Notes: generated by a model not told the origin, from the sequence alone. A stretch of DNA of 64,000 nucleotides from Gammaproteobacteria bacterium (GCA_022826885.1 JAJDUB010000051.1:1-64000); one strand, 5' to 3'. Counted from the stretch's first letter, positions 17,718-27,267 are shown. Made by a program: numbers and translations.

Positions 17718-18841
17718 AACTCCTGCTCGCCATCGGCTTCGGCATGTTCCTGGGCGTGCTGAGCGCCAATTCAATACCGGTCATGCTCGGTGCTCTTATC
17801 GATGGCTTGGCCGTGAATGAAGCCGAAGTCGGGGTCCTGGGAACGGTTGAATTGCTTGCCGTGGCGCTCGCGGCCCTGGCCGCGGCGCCACTGGCCGGGA
17901 AAGTGTCCAACAGGAGATTGGCCGTATTCGGTTGTTTGCTCGCAATTACGGCGCAATTTCTCAGCGCGGCTGTGGACAGCCTGTACCTGCTGACCGGTTT
18001 GAGATTCATCGCCGGCGCCGGCCTCGGCCTGGCTTATGCGGCTGCAGCCATGGCTGCAGCGGCAACTGCGAACCCTGACCGGGTGCTGGGTTACAGTGTT
18101 ACCGCCGGGTTGCTGGCGATGGTCGTCCTGCTTCCCGGCCTGGTCTCGGTGGTTGCGGCTGTTGGCTATAAGGGTGGATATGTTGCCCTGGGCGTACTGG
18201 TCATCTTGCTGGTGCCTGTGATGGGTTGGCTGGACCGGGGAAAAACGCGCCAGGCGCACCCGGGCACGGCGCCGGCGTTGCCGCGGCGGTCCCTGTGCGG
18301 ACTGCTGCTGTGCATTGCCTTGTTCAATATCGGCTCCGGCGCCATCTGGAGTTTTTCCGAGCGCGTCGGTGTGCAGGCGGGCTTAACTGCCGAGGAGGCG
18401 GGTTTTATCATCGCCACAAGCGCCCTCAGCGGTGTGGTGGGGGCCCTGTTTGCCGGATGGCTGGGTGACAAGTGGGGGCGCAGGCGACCCGTTATTCTCG
18501 CCCTGGTGCTGGCGGGATCGGGGTATATACTCCTGGGAGAAGCGGCGAACAACGCGGGCTATATCGCCGGTATACACATTTACATGGGCACCTACATGTT
18601 CCTGTTCCCCCTGATGATCGGCGCCGGCGCGGTCATGGACGCCGGCGGCCGCGCCGCCACACTGGCCGCGGGAACCATCTCGCTGACCTTTGCCCTGGGC
18701 CCGGCCTGCGGCGGTTATGTTGCAACCTGGTTCTCCTACGCGGTCATAGGCTGGTTTTCCTGCGTCCTGTGCCTGCTGGCCGCGTTGGCATTTATGTTGG
18801 TCAGGCCGGCAGACGGATACCGTTTAAATACCAGCGGATAA
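17699..18841 (+). CDS. Major facilitator superfamily transporter
   Basis: 380 residues, about twelve helices. ATG 17699 lies inside the end of the RidA gene (19-base overlap). The loop motif AGWLGDKWGRRRPV and the helix IWSFSERVGVQAGL mark it as paralogous to the carrier at 11541-12668. Its last 41 bases overlap, on the opposite strand, the end of a Rieske oxygenase gene. The pairing of this MFS type with Rieske oxygenases at two places suggests a carrier for the oxygenase substrate. Confidence 0.88.
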   Translation: MYRCPIKLLLAIGFGMFLGVLSANSIPVMLGALIDGLAVNEAEVGVLGTVELLAVALAALAAAPLAGKVSNRRLAVFGCLLAITAQFLSAAVDSLYLLTGLRFIAGAGLGLAYAAAAMAAAATANPDRVLGYSVTAGLLAMVVLLPGLVSVVAAVGYKGGYVALGVLVILLVPVMGWLDRGKTRQAHPGTAPALPRRSLCGLLLCIALFNIGSGAIWSFSERVGVQAGLTAEEAGFIIATSALSGVVGALFAGWLGDKWGRRRPVILALVLAGSGYILLGEAANNAGYIAGIHIYMGTYMFLFPLMIGAGAVMDAGGRAATLAAGTISLTFALGPACGGYVATWFSYAVIGWFSCVLCLLAALAFMLVRPADGYRLNTSG

Positions 18842-20054
18842 AAGTAGCAACCTTTGCCTCATGCATGGAATAGGGTCCGGGCCGGTAGCGGCTTGACATG
18901 ATCCCGGCGTTATTGTCCTCGGTGATCTTCTTGTCCTGTTTTGTTGTCACGTCCCAGACCCAGACCAGGTTTTCCGGGTCGTAATCCACGCCTTCTTCGG
19001 CGTCACTGCGCACCAGCCAACTGAACTGCACGTCGGTATTGACCGCATCACGCGGGGTGAAGCGCACCATCAATGCAAAATCGTTGAACGCAAGGACGTA
19101 ATTGGTCGGGTTGAATACGAAAGCGGTTTCACCGCGGTCGTATTCCCTGAATTTCCCCATCAGTTTTTTGCAGCCTGGTTTGCCGTCCCGGGTCTCCGAG
19201 GCAAAATTCCTGTCATTGATAGGGACCCTGGAGAGTTGCGCTAGGTCCAGGGAATGCTCATCCCGCTCGACTTCAGGCACGGGATGACCCATCGCCAGGG
19301 TTTTTTCCGTCCATTCGTCCAGTATGGGCTGGTATTTCTCCATGGCTTCCTCCGGACCTGAACCCGGGCCCGCTCCCAGCGCCAGTAACTGGTCCGGGGG
19401 ATGGACGCTGCAATATTCCGGGTGCGACGGGGCGCAGTGGTAGCATTCGAGGAAGTTTTCCACCACGAGTTTCCAGTTGCAGTGGTTCGGGTAATCGCGT
19501 TTGACCGCGATCTTCGCGTCCCTGAAGCCATGAAAATCCATCATTTCATCAAAGGGTGCATACTCCTCGGCAAAATCGGGCGGAGAATCCTCGGACAGGC
19601 ACACGAAGATAAAGCCGTGATAGACGGTGATATGGCACTTGTGCAGGTTATGTTGACTCCTGTCAAATCCGGCCGGCATCAAGTGCGGCGGACGCAGTTC
19701 GCCGTCCAGGTTATAGGTCCAGGCGTGGTAAGGGCAGGTGAGCAGTCTTTTGTTGCCTTGCTGTTCCAGGCACACACGGGAGCCGCGGTGCCGGCATACG
19801 TTAAAGAAGGCGTTAATCCTGGCGTCCGACTCGCGGATGATAATGATGGACTCGTTGCCGATGTTGAACAGGAAATAGTCGCCCTTGTCCGGTATGCGGG
19901 ATTCATGGTCGACCAGCAACCATCTGCGGGACAGCAGGCGCTCCATGTCACGTTCGAATACGTCCGGCGACCGGTAAAACGGCTGTTCCAGGGAGTAACC
20001 CTCCCTGTAGTCTGCGACCATTCGGTCAATATCTGTCTTGATCACCGCGTTCAT
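18801..20054 (-). CDS. Rieske oxygenase alpha subunit, glycine-betaine demethylase (GbcA)-like
   Basis: 417 residues. Rieske ligands C87-x-H89 (VCRHRGS) and C107-x2-H110 (CPYHAWTY); catalytic motif VVENFLECYHCAPSHPEY with H206 and H211. This motif and the C-terminal EDNNAGIMSSRYRPGPYS remind me of GbcA/stachydrine-type enzymes that oxidatively remove an N-methyl group from quaternary amines, releasing formaldehyde. The partner flavin-ferredoxin reductase (GbcB) is not in the window. It is divergent from the aminotransferase at 20220. GbcA is a reasonable hypothesis given the betaine genes nearby, but the substrate is not proven. Confidence 0.85.
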   Translation of the reverse strand: MNAVIKTDIDRMVADYREGYSLEQPFYRSPDVFERDMERLLSRRWLLVDHESRIPDKGDYFLFNIGNESIIIIRESDARINAFFNVCRHRGSRVCLEQQGNKRLLTCPYHAWTYNLDGELRPPHLMPAGFDRSQHNLHKCHITVYHGFIFVCLSEDSPPDFAEEYAPFDEMMDFHGFRDAKIAVKRDYPNHCNWKLVVENFLECYHCAPSHPEYCSVHPPDQLLALGAGPGSGPEEAMEKYQPILDEWTEKTLAMGHPVPEVERDEHSLDLAQLSRVPINDRNFASETRDGKPGCKKLMGKFREYDRGETAFVFNPTNYVLAFNDFALMVRFTPRDAVNTDVQFSWLVRSDAEEGVDYDPENLVWVWDVTTKQDKKITEDNNAGIMSSRYRPGPYSMHEAKVATFIRWYLNGIRLPA

Positions 20055-20110
20055 ACCTGTTTCATCTCCGGATCTTCGTTAAGGAAAAATTCTCTAACGG
20101 GAAACCAGTA

Positions 20111-20139
20111 TTGTCAATCCACGAGTGTGGCTGTATTCT
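20111..20139 (+). promoter_or_regulatory. Candidate sigma-70 promoter for the aminotransferase
   Basis: TTGTCA (20111-20116), exactly 17 bases, then TATTCT (20134-20139), about 80 bases before the ATG at 20220. The spacer holds a small CCAC-GAGT-GTGG inverted repeat that could be an operator. Prediction by eye. Confidence 0.45.
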
Positions 20140-20219
20140 TCAGGGGAGAATATATAACGCATGCAAACCTGCCCATGACAGCGGTAACAGCACCGGCAGG
20201 CATTATACGGAGTCACACA

Positions 20220-21560
20220 ATGAACGATATGTCAGCGCCGGTTGGCGGGAATATCCTGAACCTTGAACCCTACTGGTTGCCTTATACCGCGAACCGGGCC
20301 TTCAAGAACGACCCGCGCATCATCGAGTCTGCGCAGGGGTTTTATTACCGCACCCGGGATGGGCGGACTGTCCTGGATTCCTTTTCAGGGTTGTGGAGCA
20401 CCGGTCTGGGACATTGCCATCCTAAAATCGTCAAGGCGGTACAGGACCAGGTCGCCAGGCTGGATTATGCCGCGGCCTTCCAGGTGGGCCATACCGGGGC
20501 GTTCGAGCTGGCCGAAAAGGTAACCGATTTCGCGCCGGATGGGTTTGACCACGTGTTCTTCACCAATTCAGGCTCGGAGGCCGTCGATACCGCGTTGAAG
20601 ATCGCGCTGGGCTGGCACCGGGTTCGAGGCGATGGTACGCGGATCAAACTTATCGGGCGGGAGAGGGGCTATCACGGCGTAAATTTTGGCGGCATGTCGG
20701 TAGGCGGTATTCCGGGAAACCGCAAGATGTTCGGCAATGCCATGCTGCCGAACGTGGATCATCTGCCCCATACCCTTGACCTGGAACATAACGCCTTCAA
20801 CAGGGGCCAACCCGGGTGGGGCCTGCACCTGGCTGATGAACTGGAACGGATTGTTGCATTACATAACGCGGAGAATATTGCAGCAGTGATTGTTGAACCG
20901 GTTGCCGGTTCCGCCGGGGTGCTGGTGCCGCCCAAGGGCTACCTGGAACGCCTGCGGGAAATCTGCACCCGGCACGGTATCCTGTTAATCTTCGATGAGG
21001 TGATCACTGCGTTTCAGCGCATCGGCACGCCATTCGGCTGTCAGAGGTTCGGCGTGATGCCCGACATCATCACCACGGCCAAGGGCATCACAAACGGGGT
21101 GATCCCCATGGGCGCGGTGCTGGTCAGTGATGCCATCTACCAGAGCTTTATGAGCGGCCCTGAACACGCCATCGAGTTTTTCCACGGTTATACCTATTCC
21201 GGACACCCGGTGGCCGCCGCTGCCGGCCTGGCCGCGCTGGACAGTTATGTTGAGGAAGACATCGGCTCAAGGGTCGCTGAACTGGAGCCCTTGTTTGAAG
21301 ATGCGATCCATGCCTTGCGGGATGCCCCGCACGTGATCGACATCCGCAATTTCGGGTTGATGGGCGCCATCGAGATGGCCCCGCGTCCCGGCGCGCCGGG
21401 CGCCCGGGGCATGGAGGCCCACGTGAAGTGTTTCGAACAGGGCCTGATGGTGCGCCATAGTATGGATACGCTCGCGTTCTCGCCTTTTTTGACGTTCACG
21501 CCGGAGCTGCTTGAGCAGACCTTTGGTACGGTGCGTAAGGTGCTTGGTACGATTGATTGA
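20220..21560 (+). CDS. Class III (omega) aminotransferase, PLP-dependent
   Basis: 446 residues from ATG 20220 (ribosome-binding CGGAG 8-12 bases upstream); the open frame extends far upstream but that part is antisense to the Rieske gene. Class III hallmarks: FTNSGSEAVDTALK (phosphate-binding region), ERGYHGVNFGG, VEPVAGSAGV, IFDEVITAFQR with D259, and the Schiff-base lysine K288 in ITTAKGITNG. The sequence resembles beta-alanine/omega-amino acid:pyruvate transaminases. It would move an amino group from an omega-amino acid or amine to pyruvate. It stands alone, ending 12 bases before a palindromic repeat, and is divergent from the GbcA-like gene. Confidence 0.92.
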   Translation: MNDMSAPVGGNILNLEPYWLPYTANRAFKNDPRIIESAQGFYYRTRDGRTVLDSFSGLWSTGLGHCHPKIVKAVQDQVARLDYAAAFQVGHTGAFELAEKVTDFAPDGFDHVFFTNSGSEAVDTALKIALGWHRVRGDGTRIKLIGRERGYHGVNFGGMSVGGIPGNRKMFGNAMLPNVDHLPHTLDLEHNAFNRGQPGWGLHLADELERIVALHNAENIAAVIVEPVAGSAGVLVPPKGYLERLREICTRHGILLIFDEVITAFQRIGTPFGCQRFGVMPDIITTAKGITNGVIPMGAVLVSDAIYQSFMSGPEHAIEFFHGYTYSGHPVAAAAGLAALDSYVEEDIGSRVAELEPLFEDAIHALRDAPHVIDIRNFGLMGAIEMAPRPGAPGARGMEAHVKCFEQGLMVRHSMDTLAFSPFLTFTPELLEQTFGTVRKVLGTID

Positions 21561-21572
21561 AGCCGTAATTGT

Positions 21573-21615
21573 GGGGTCAGAGTAAAAATTCTGGCGAATT
21601 TCTTACTCTGACCCC
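21573..21615. repeat. 43-bp palindromic repeat, family A, copy 1
   Basis: Arms GGGGTCAGAGTAA (21573-21585) and TTACTCTGACCCC (21603-21615) enclose AAATTC-TGGC-GAATTT. It follows the aminotransferase stop by 12 bases and precedes the converging flavoprotein gene by 15 bases. Other copies: 46320-46362, 54877-54919, 55895-55937, with degenerate forms at 53364-53388 and 57965-58004. Confidence 0.9.
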
Positions 21616-21630
21616 GAAGGGTACTAACTC

Positions 21631-23580
21631 CTAACCCAGGGCCTGCTCGGCTGCGCGTGCTCCTTCTTCCGCGGCTGTGCCCCAGAGTTGGGCGCCGGTG
21701 AGTTCGGAATGGCCGAATGAAATGCGGCCGTGCGGTTCGCGGATCACGTCGCTGGCTGACGGTTCGCCGTGTTTGCCGTAGTAAAAACCGGGGGGCGACA
21801 CCACGTAGGCGTGTCCCCAGCGATTTGAGACGATGCCGGCGATATCGCGTTTGGCATCGAAGCCGTATTCTGAAAACATCTTCGTGAACTGTTCCCGCAC
21901 ACCCCGTTCCACGTCGGCATAGGACAGCGCGAACAACTGCATGCGGGCAGTAGTCGCCTGCTGCGGCATGGGTATCCCGGGGTTACAGAACGAGTTGTAC
22001 ATGGTCAGCACCGTGGGTTTATTCGGGTCCAGGGGCATCGGTTCGTTGCCGTCGATGATCATCTGCCGGCGCAGGCTGAAGAACCAGCCGTAGCCTTCGA
22101 ACCAGCGCACTGCAGTCGCGCCCAGTTTCTCCAGGAACTTCCAGTTGCGTAGCGCCACATTGACGGTGTGCATGGGCGCATGGTGGAACGTGGCCATGGC
22201 TTCCTGGTATTCTGGCGGCAGGTCCTTGCACACCAGCCGGTTCACCCACTGGCCGCTGGCCATGACGACTTTTTTCGCCTTGACCTTGTGTAGCTTGCCG
22301 CCCTTGTAATAGATGACGGATACGCTCTTTGCCGAATTCGGGGAACCGTCGTGCATCACGCCGGCCACGGTGGCGGACAGGCGCATGCGCGTCGGTTGTC
22401 CTGCCTTGTCCAGTTCCTTCCAGTTAATGCCGTTGAACAGCACTGCCGACAGGGAGTTATCCCCTTCGATGGCTCCGGGGATCATGGCCTTGACGAAGTG
22501 TCTGGCAATACCGGTGTTGCCGCCGGGGAAACTGGCCAGGTATACGTAATCCGAAGGGTCTTCCAGGCCGGCATGGCGCTTGTAGGTAATCACGCCGGGC
22601 TGGACGAACTCGTAGGCCGAATACGCGGAAATGGCGTCCGCGCCAAGTCCGCACCCCATGGCCGCGGTCTGCGGATTCAGGTAAGGCGTCACGTCTTTTG
22701 AGACGCCTACGTAGCGGGTCAGAAACTCCTCGTAGGTCATGGTGTCCAGCCAGTGGTGCCAGTCCTCCTTCCGGTACGGTACATCCTTGTAAAGCTCCAT
22801 CTGCAGCAGCTCGCGCTTCAAGTTGTCCGCAATCGGCGCGTCCCTGAAACCGCTGTTCCAGGGGTTCAGCACCATGCCATGGTTTTCGTAGTAGTGAGCC
22901 AGGTCCGCGTGTTCCCAGGCGATGTGCATGGGGCTGTAGACGTCCCTGGGAATATTCAGGTCTTTTTCCAGGTTTCTGGCAGCCTGGTATTTAAACTCCT
23001 GCGGCAATCCCAGCTTGTCCCAGTAGTCATGGTGCCAGCCGATGGGCTTGGTGCGGTTGGGCGGGAATACGCTGCCGTTAGAGCCCTGGGGCGCCCACAG
23101 GTGGACGCCGTCCACTTCAAATTCGTTCTGTTTGGCCTCGCCCCCGAACATGGCATGGTTGTCCATGATCAGCACCGAGGCGTCCGGCCGGTCCTCGTGG
23201 AACCGGTACGCGGCCGCAAGTCCGGCAAAACCGCCGCCCACTACCACCAGGTCATAGACTTCGCCTGAATCAACGGCGTCCTTGAAGGCTTTTTCGAATG
23301 TGCCGTTGCGGATGCCGTGGCCGTCGTTGATCACTTCATGGGTGTTGCCGTTGGCGGTGCTGTAATCGCCTATGCCGCCGGGACCGGTCCACTCCGGACC
23401 CACGCCGGTCAGAGGAACCGCAAGGGTCTGGGCGTTCGCGCTGCGCACCAGGGCCGGGGCATTGGCATACAGCAACCCGGCGCCGGCGCCGATCAATGTG
23501 CTGCCGATAAAATCACGGCGGGTGATATCTGCGTCGAAGCCCAGCAGCCTGTCTTCGCGGGTGTTATTCATTTTTGTCAT
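21631..23580 (-). CDS. Tat-exported FAD oxidoreductase, spermidine dehydrogenase-like
   Basis: 649 residues from ATG 23580, chosen because AGGGGGA lies just upstream; an ATG at 23622 lacks this. A Tat signal is visible (DITRRDFIGSTL, arginines 21-22, then a hydrophobic stretch to about residue 50). The FAD-binding Rossmann loop is VVVGGGFAGLAAAYRF (residues ~112-127). The architecture (leader, then LTGVGPEW..., NAD/FAD domain, and C-terminal RDIAGIVSNRWGHAY) resembles bacterial spermidine dehydrogenase (SpdH), a periplasmic polyamine oxidase. It is downstream of the AraC regulator on the same strand (67-base gap), so that regulator probably controls it. Substrate is a guess at polyamine or other amine. 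Confidence 0.82.
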   Translation of the reverse strand: MTKMNNTREDRLLGFDADITRRDFIGSTLIGAGAGLLYANAPALVRSANAQTLAVPLTGVGPEWTGPGGIGDYSTANGNTHEVINDGHGIRNGTFEKAFKDAVDSGEVYDLVVVGGGFAGLAAAYRFHEDRPDASVLIMDNHAMFGGEAKQNEFEVDGVHLWAPQGSNGSVFPPNRTKPIGWHHDYWDKLGLPQEFKYQAARNLEKDLNIPRDVYSPMHIAWEHADLAHYYENHGMVLNPWNSGFRDAPIADNLKRELLQMELYKDVPYRKEDWHHWLDTMTYEEFLTRYVGVSKDVTPYLNPQTAAMGCGLGADAISAYSAYEFVQPGVITYKRHAGLEDPSDYVYLASFPGGNTGIARHFVKAMIPGAIEGDNSLSAVLFNGINWKELDKAGQPTRMRLSATVAGVMHDGSPNSAKSVSVIYYKGGKLHKVKAKKVVMASGQWVNRLVCKDLPPEYQEAMATFHHAPMHTVNVALRNWKFLEKLGATAVRWFEGYGWFFSLRRQMIIDGNEPMPLDPNKPTVLTMYNSFCNPGIPMPQQATTARMQLFALSYADVERGVREQFTKMFSEYGFDAKRDIAGIVSNRWGHAYVVSPPGFYYGKHGEPSASDVIREPHGRISFGHSELTGAQLWGTAAEEGARAAEQALG

Positions 23581-23647
23581 ATAGTTCCCCCTGGAACCGG
23601 AGAGATTATCTGCTCGATCCATAGTTTACCACGTTAGGCCCTAAGCC

Positions 23648-24622
23648 TTAACCCTGCATCTTTTCCCGGTACGCGCCGGGAGACAGTTGATATTCCTGCT
23701 TGAAGCGCTTGTTGAAATGAGCGGTGTCCTGGAACCCCCAGTAGAAAGCGATGTCGGAGATCTTCCTGTTTTTCATGTGCGGGTTGGACAGGTCCCGCGC
23801 GCAGAGGTCCAGGCGCTGGTGAAAAATATACCGGTTGACCGTATCCGCGTCCTCGTTGGCATTGAACAACCAGTGCAGGTAACGGGAGGACATGCCGCCG
23901 GCCTTGGCGATCATGACGGGGGACAGGTCGGGGTTGCGGATGTTGGCCTTGATGTATTCCTTGATATGGTGCAACTGGGTGACGCGCAGGGGCGTCGGAT
24001 CATGCACGTTTCCCATTTCCAGGGCATTGATAAGCACGCCGATGGTTGCGTCAATCAATGCATAGTTGTCCTTGCAGCCCCCGTCGAAAACCGATTCGCG
24101 CAGTGATTTGACGTAATTGGTCAGCAGCAGGCCGCTGTTCGATTGCCCGTCCAGCGAGTGGCGGATGGAAAACCAGGACCGGGGCAGCCAGGACTGGAAG
24201 CGCGGCAGCGGCATCATTATGGAAATCTTGTGCAGCCGGTCCGTGACCTGGAAAGTCATTGGCCGGGTGCTGTCCCAGACCAGGAGATCGCCGGGCTTCA
24301 GGAGAATGTCCTCACCGTCGAAGTTGATATATTCCCGGCCCTCGAGTACGGCCTGTATGGTCAGGGTCTCAAGGCCGTCGGCCCGGATACTGGCGCGGGT
24401 TCGGGTTGCGCCGCAGGGATCACAGGTGCATTCGATGACCTTCAGGATCGAATCATCGTAATGCTTGACGCTACTGAAAAAGTCGGGAGCCACCGGCCGA
24501 TCCATTTCCCAGCGCCCGTATGCCTCATTGAGGACACTGGCCCAGGCGTCGAACCGGTCACCCTTCGCCAGGCTTTCCGTGGACCAGGTACCGATGTGCG
24601 ATTGTGATAAATTATCTGCCAT
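23648..24622 (-). CDS. AraC-family transcriptional regulator
   Basis: 324 residues from ATG 24622; the reading frame extends upstream, but residues before this Met are low-complexity and unconvincing. N-terminal AraC-binding-like cupin part (INFDGEDILLKPGDLLVWDS) followed by a C-terminal double helix-turn-helix (residues ~220-320) with KAGGMSSRYLHWLFNANED and ISDIAFYWGFQDTAHFNKRFKQEY. It regulates neighbouring genes on sensing a small effector. Upstream lies a 368-base divergent region with three TTGCACG boxes, and downstream the SpdH-like gene, so both directions are likely targets. Confidence 0.9.
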   Translation of the reverse strand: MADNLSQSHIGTWSTESLAKGDRFDAWASVLNEAYGRWEMDRPVAPDFFSSVKHYDDSILKVIECTCDPCGATRTRASIRADGLETLTIQAVLEGREYINFDGEDILLKPGDLLVWDSTRPMTFQVTDRLHKISIMMPLPRFQSWLPRSWFSIRHSLDGQSNSGLLLTNYVKSLRESVFDGGCKDNYALIDATIGVLINALEMGNVHDPTPLRVTQLHHIKEYIKANIRNPDLSPVMIAKAGGMSSRYLHWLFNANEDADTVNRYIFHQRLDLCARDLSNPHMKNRKISDIAFYWGFQDTAHFNKRFKQEYQLSPGAYREKMQG

Positions 24623-24990
24623 TGCTCCCGCCGCAAGCCTGCCCGGCCGGTGTGCCGGATTGCCGCACCCACCGGTACGGCCGGCGGGCGTGTATTTTTT
24701 TAACAACACGGATCAGGTGATGTTGACAAAACATTGAAGTACCTTCAAATAGCCATCGTAAATACCGATCTATACAAGTTTAGCCGGTTTTCGCTCAAAT
24801 CCAAGTAAAATTGCACGGAAGTCAAGGATTTAACCGGGAACAATTCCCGGATCCCGCCTCTTGCACGGTGGTTGCACGTTCAGACAGCTACAGTTTCGCC
24901 GGGGAACAAGCCGGTTTCGATGTTATCCGGTACATTTCCATGACTAAAATACAACAAAGATTTTCGAATATCCGATAAGGGGGCAAGTAA
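24623..24990. promoter_or_regulatory. Divergent control region between araC-type gene and TonB receptor
   Basis: 368 bases without a gene. It holds three direct copies of TTGCACG (24811, 24861, 24872; the last two 11 bases apart, one helical turn), and a perfect TTGAAG-TAC-CTTCAA inverted repeat at 24734-24748 close to a TTGACA box (24723-24728). The 11-base spacing on one strand is what AraC-type proteins, which bind direct repeats, tend to use. AAGGGGGC precedes the receptor start. No -10 is convincing by eye. Confidence 0.5.
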
Positions 24991-27267
24991 ATGAACAAAT
25001 ACTATTTTACGGGTTCAGGGTTTGGAACGGCAATGCTGGCAATCGCGCTGTTCACCACACCCGCAGGTGCCCTGTTGACCAGCCAAACCGTTATGGCGCA
25101 GGGTGAGGCGCTGCTCGAGGAGATCATCGTTACCGCCCGCAAGCGCGAGGAGAACGTGCTGGAAATTCCTGAATCCCTCACTACATTCACCGGGGACATG
25201 GTGGAGAGCGCCAATATCAACGGCCTGGAGGATATCGGACTGCTGGTGCCGAACCTGTGGATGAGCCGGCGCCTGGACGGTTACCCCAACGTTTCCGTTC
25301 GCGGCCTGGGGGGATTCGGCAATACCCAGGGGGTCGGGTTTTACCTGGATGACGTGCAGTTGTTCGGGGATGCTTCGTCCCGCTTCGGCAATTTCGAACG
25401 AATCGAGGTGTTGAAAGGGCCGCAGGGCATCCTCTATGGCGGCGCCAACATCGGCGGCGCGGTCAAGTTCGTCACCAGGCGGCCGGACCCCGAAGCCTTT
25501 TCGGGTCGTGTGAAAGCATCAGGCGGTGAAGACAATTACTATGACGGCGAGATCCAGTTGAATATACCGCTGGGCAATGATTGGGCAGCGACGCTGTATG
25601 GATTTGCCATGACTGATGATTCGTACCTGCACAACCCCAACACCCCGCGCCTGAATGGCGGGGTTCCGAACGTTGATCCCGACGTGGGGCATACGGAGAA
25701 ATACGGCGTACGCGCGGCCGTGGCCGGCAATATCAGCGAACAGATTTCGCTTTACGCCACCCTGCGTTATAACGAGTACGACGGGCCCAACAACATCTGG
25801 AACCGGGAGAGGGACGGCAATCTCACCCACTCCAATATCATCGACACCAGCTACAATGCGGCCCACGAGCGGGACACCGTCGCAGGCAGCATAGAACTGA
25901 CCTATGATTTCGGCAATTTCGACGCCACATATCTTACCTCGTATACGGATACGGACTCGTACCGGGAGACCGATCTTGATATCGACCAGGAGTTCGTGCT
26001 GGACCTGACCCGGTCATGGCCGGTCGAGGTATGGACCCAGGAATTGCGCTTTACTTCCACGGATGACAGCCCCCTGCAATGGCAGGCCGGCGCCTACTAC
26101 CTGGACTGGAAGAGGCACAAGTCCGGGGAACTTCCGGTTCCCTACGGCTTCTGCTTTTTCCTGGACCCCAGTTGCAATCCCAACCCGGATGATCCGCTCC
26201 CGTACCCGCGCATTGACGAAGACCCTCCGGAGGATACGGTAGTCGTGGTGGTTCCTTTCGAGAACCTGCGCGAAAAACGCGAACAGGTGGCTGGTTTTGC
26301 CAACTTCAGCTACCGGATGAGTAATATTGAGATTGGTGGCGGTGTGCGCGTGGACCGCTGGGATTTCGACGCTACCAACCATGACAGTGACTCCTCCGGA
26401 AGTCAGTCCAACACCGAGGTATTGGGCCGTGCGTCCGTCTCCATGTTCTTTGATGATGACCGGTCCATGGTGTACGCGACGTTCTCCCAGGGTTTTGAGC
26501 CGGGGAGTTTCAATGCGTTCGACCTGGAGGGACAGAACGCCCTGTTCGATATCGAGCCGGAAGAGGCGACACAGGTTGAAATCGGCTACAAGGGGAGGTT
26601 GCTGGATGACCGCGTGGTATTGACCCTGGCGGGTTTCTATATTGATTACGAGGGCCGGCAGTTCGAACTCCAGACGAAAAACCCCCAGACCGGTACCGTG
26701 CTTGAGGGCATCTTCAATATTGGCGATTCCGAAGCATGGGGTCTGGAGGGCGATATGGTTGTGTCCATGCATGAGAACTGGACCCTGTCCGCCGGGTTCG
26801 GCTATGTGGACTCGGAATGGGTTGGCGGCACTGAATTCACGACCCCGACCGATTATCTCTCCGACCTCTCGGGAAGGAGACCGCCCAACACCGTAAAATG
26901 GAGCGCCACCGCGGCACTGGATTACGACCAGCAGGTGAGCGATGACATGCGCCTGTTCGGGCGCCTGCAACTGCGCCACAAGGGGGAGGCTTCCACCAAT
27001 GCCCAGCTCTGGGATTCACCCGGGGATGATTTTCCGTTCTGGACAAACCCGGATTTTACCGTCGTGGACCTGGGCGCCGGGGTGGAATGGAACAACTGGG
27101 AGTTCGGCATTCACGTGGAGAACCTGTTCGACGAGGACTACTACATCGACGTGCAGGAATTCCCGAACTTTGCGGGCAGCAAACTGTCGGGGGCGCCGGG
27201 CTATATCATTATCGGCACCCTGGAACAACCGCGCCGCGTGGTCGGTTCGGTGCAATATCACTTCTGA
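24991..27267 (+). CDS. TonB-dependent outer-membrane receptor
   Basis: 758 residues. Signal peptide 1-37 (MAQ cleavage region), then a TonB-box-like EEIIVTARKREENVLEIPES, a plug domain (~45-165) with VPNLWMSRRL, VSVRGLGG and RIEVLKGPQGILYGGANIGG, and a long beta-barrel ending in the aromatic SVQYHF. The plug motifs are those of siderophore/small-molecule receptors of the large 'IPES..T.FTGDMVE' group found in marine and sphingomonad-like bacteria. Two cupin genes follow directly (42 and 63 bases apart), and the AraC regulator is divergent, so the receptor probably imports a compound processed by the cupins and the SpdH-like oxidase. Confidence 0.93.
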   Translation: MNKYYFTGSGFGTAMLAIALFTTPAGALLTSQTVMAQGEALLEEIIVTARKREENVLEIPESLTTFTGDMVESANINGLEDIGLLVPNLWMSRRLDGYPNVSVRGLGGFGNTQGVGFYLDDVQLFGDASSRFGNFERIEVLKGPQGILYGGANIGGAVKFVTRRPDPEAFSGRVKASGGEDNYYDGEIQLNIPLGNDWAATLYGFAMTDDSYLHNPNTPRLNGGVPNVDPDVGHTEKYGVRAAVAGNISEQISLYATLRYNEYDGPNNIWNRERDGNLTHSNIIDTSYNAAHERDTVAGSIELTYDFGNFDATYLTSYTDTDSYRETDLDIDQEFVLDLTRSWPVEVWTQELRFTSTDDSPLQWQAGAYYLDWKRHKSGELPVPYGFCFFLDPSCNPNPDDPLPYPRIDEDPPEDTVVVVVPFENLREKREQVAGFANFSYRMSNIEIGGGVRVDRWDFDATNHDSDSSGSQSNTEVLGRASVSMFFDDDRSMVYATFSQGFEPGSFNAFDLEGQNALFDIEPEEATQVEIGYKGRLLDDRVVLTLAGFYIDYEGRQFELQTKNPQTGTVLEGIFNIGDSEAWGLEGDMVVSMHENWTLSAGFGYVDSEWVGGTEFTTPTDYLSDLSGRRPPNTVKWSATAALDYDQQVSDDMRLFGRLQLRHKGEASTNAQLWDSPGDDFPFWTNPDFTVVDLGAGVEWNNWEFGIHVENLFDEDYYIDVQEFPNFAGSKLSGAPGYIIIGTLEQPRRVVGSVQYHF

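Noticed and set aside
19401..20219. Long upstream extension of the aminotransferase reading frame
   Set aside because: It is antisense to the GbcA-like Rieske gene, lacks protein-like composition, and the conserved aminotransferase begins at 20220 with a ribosome-binding site.
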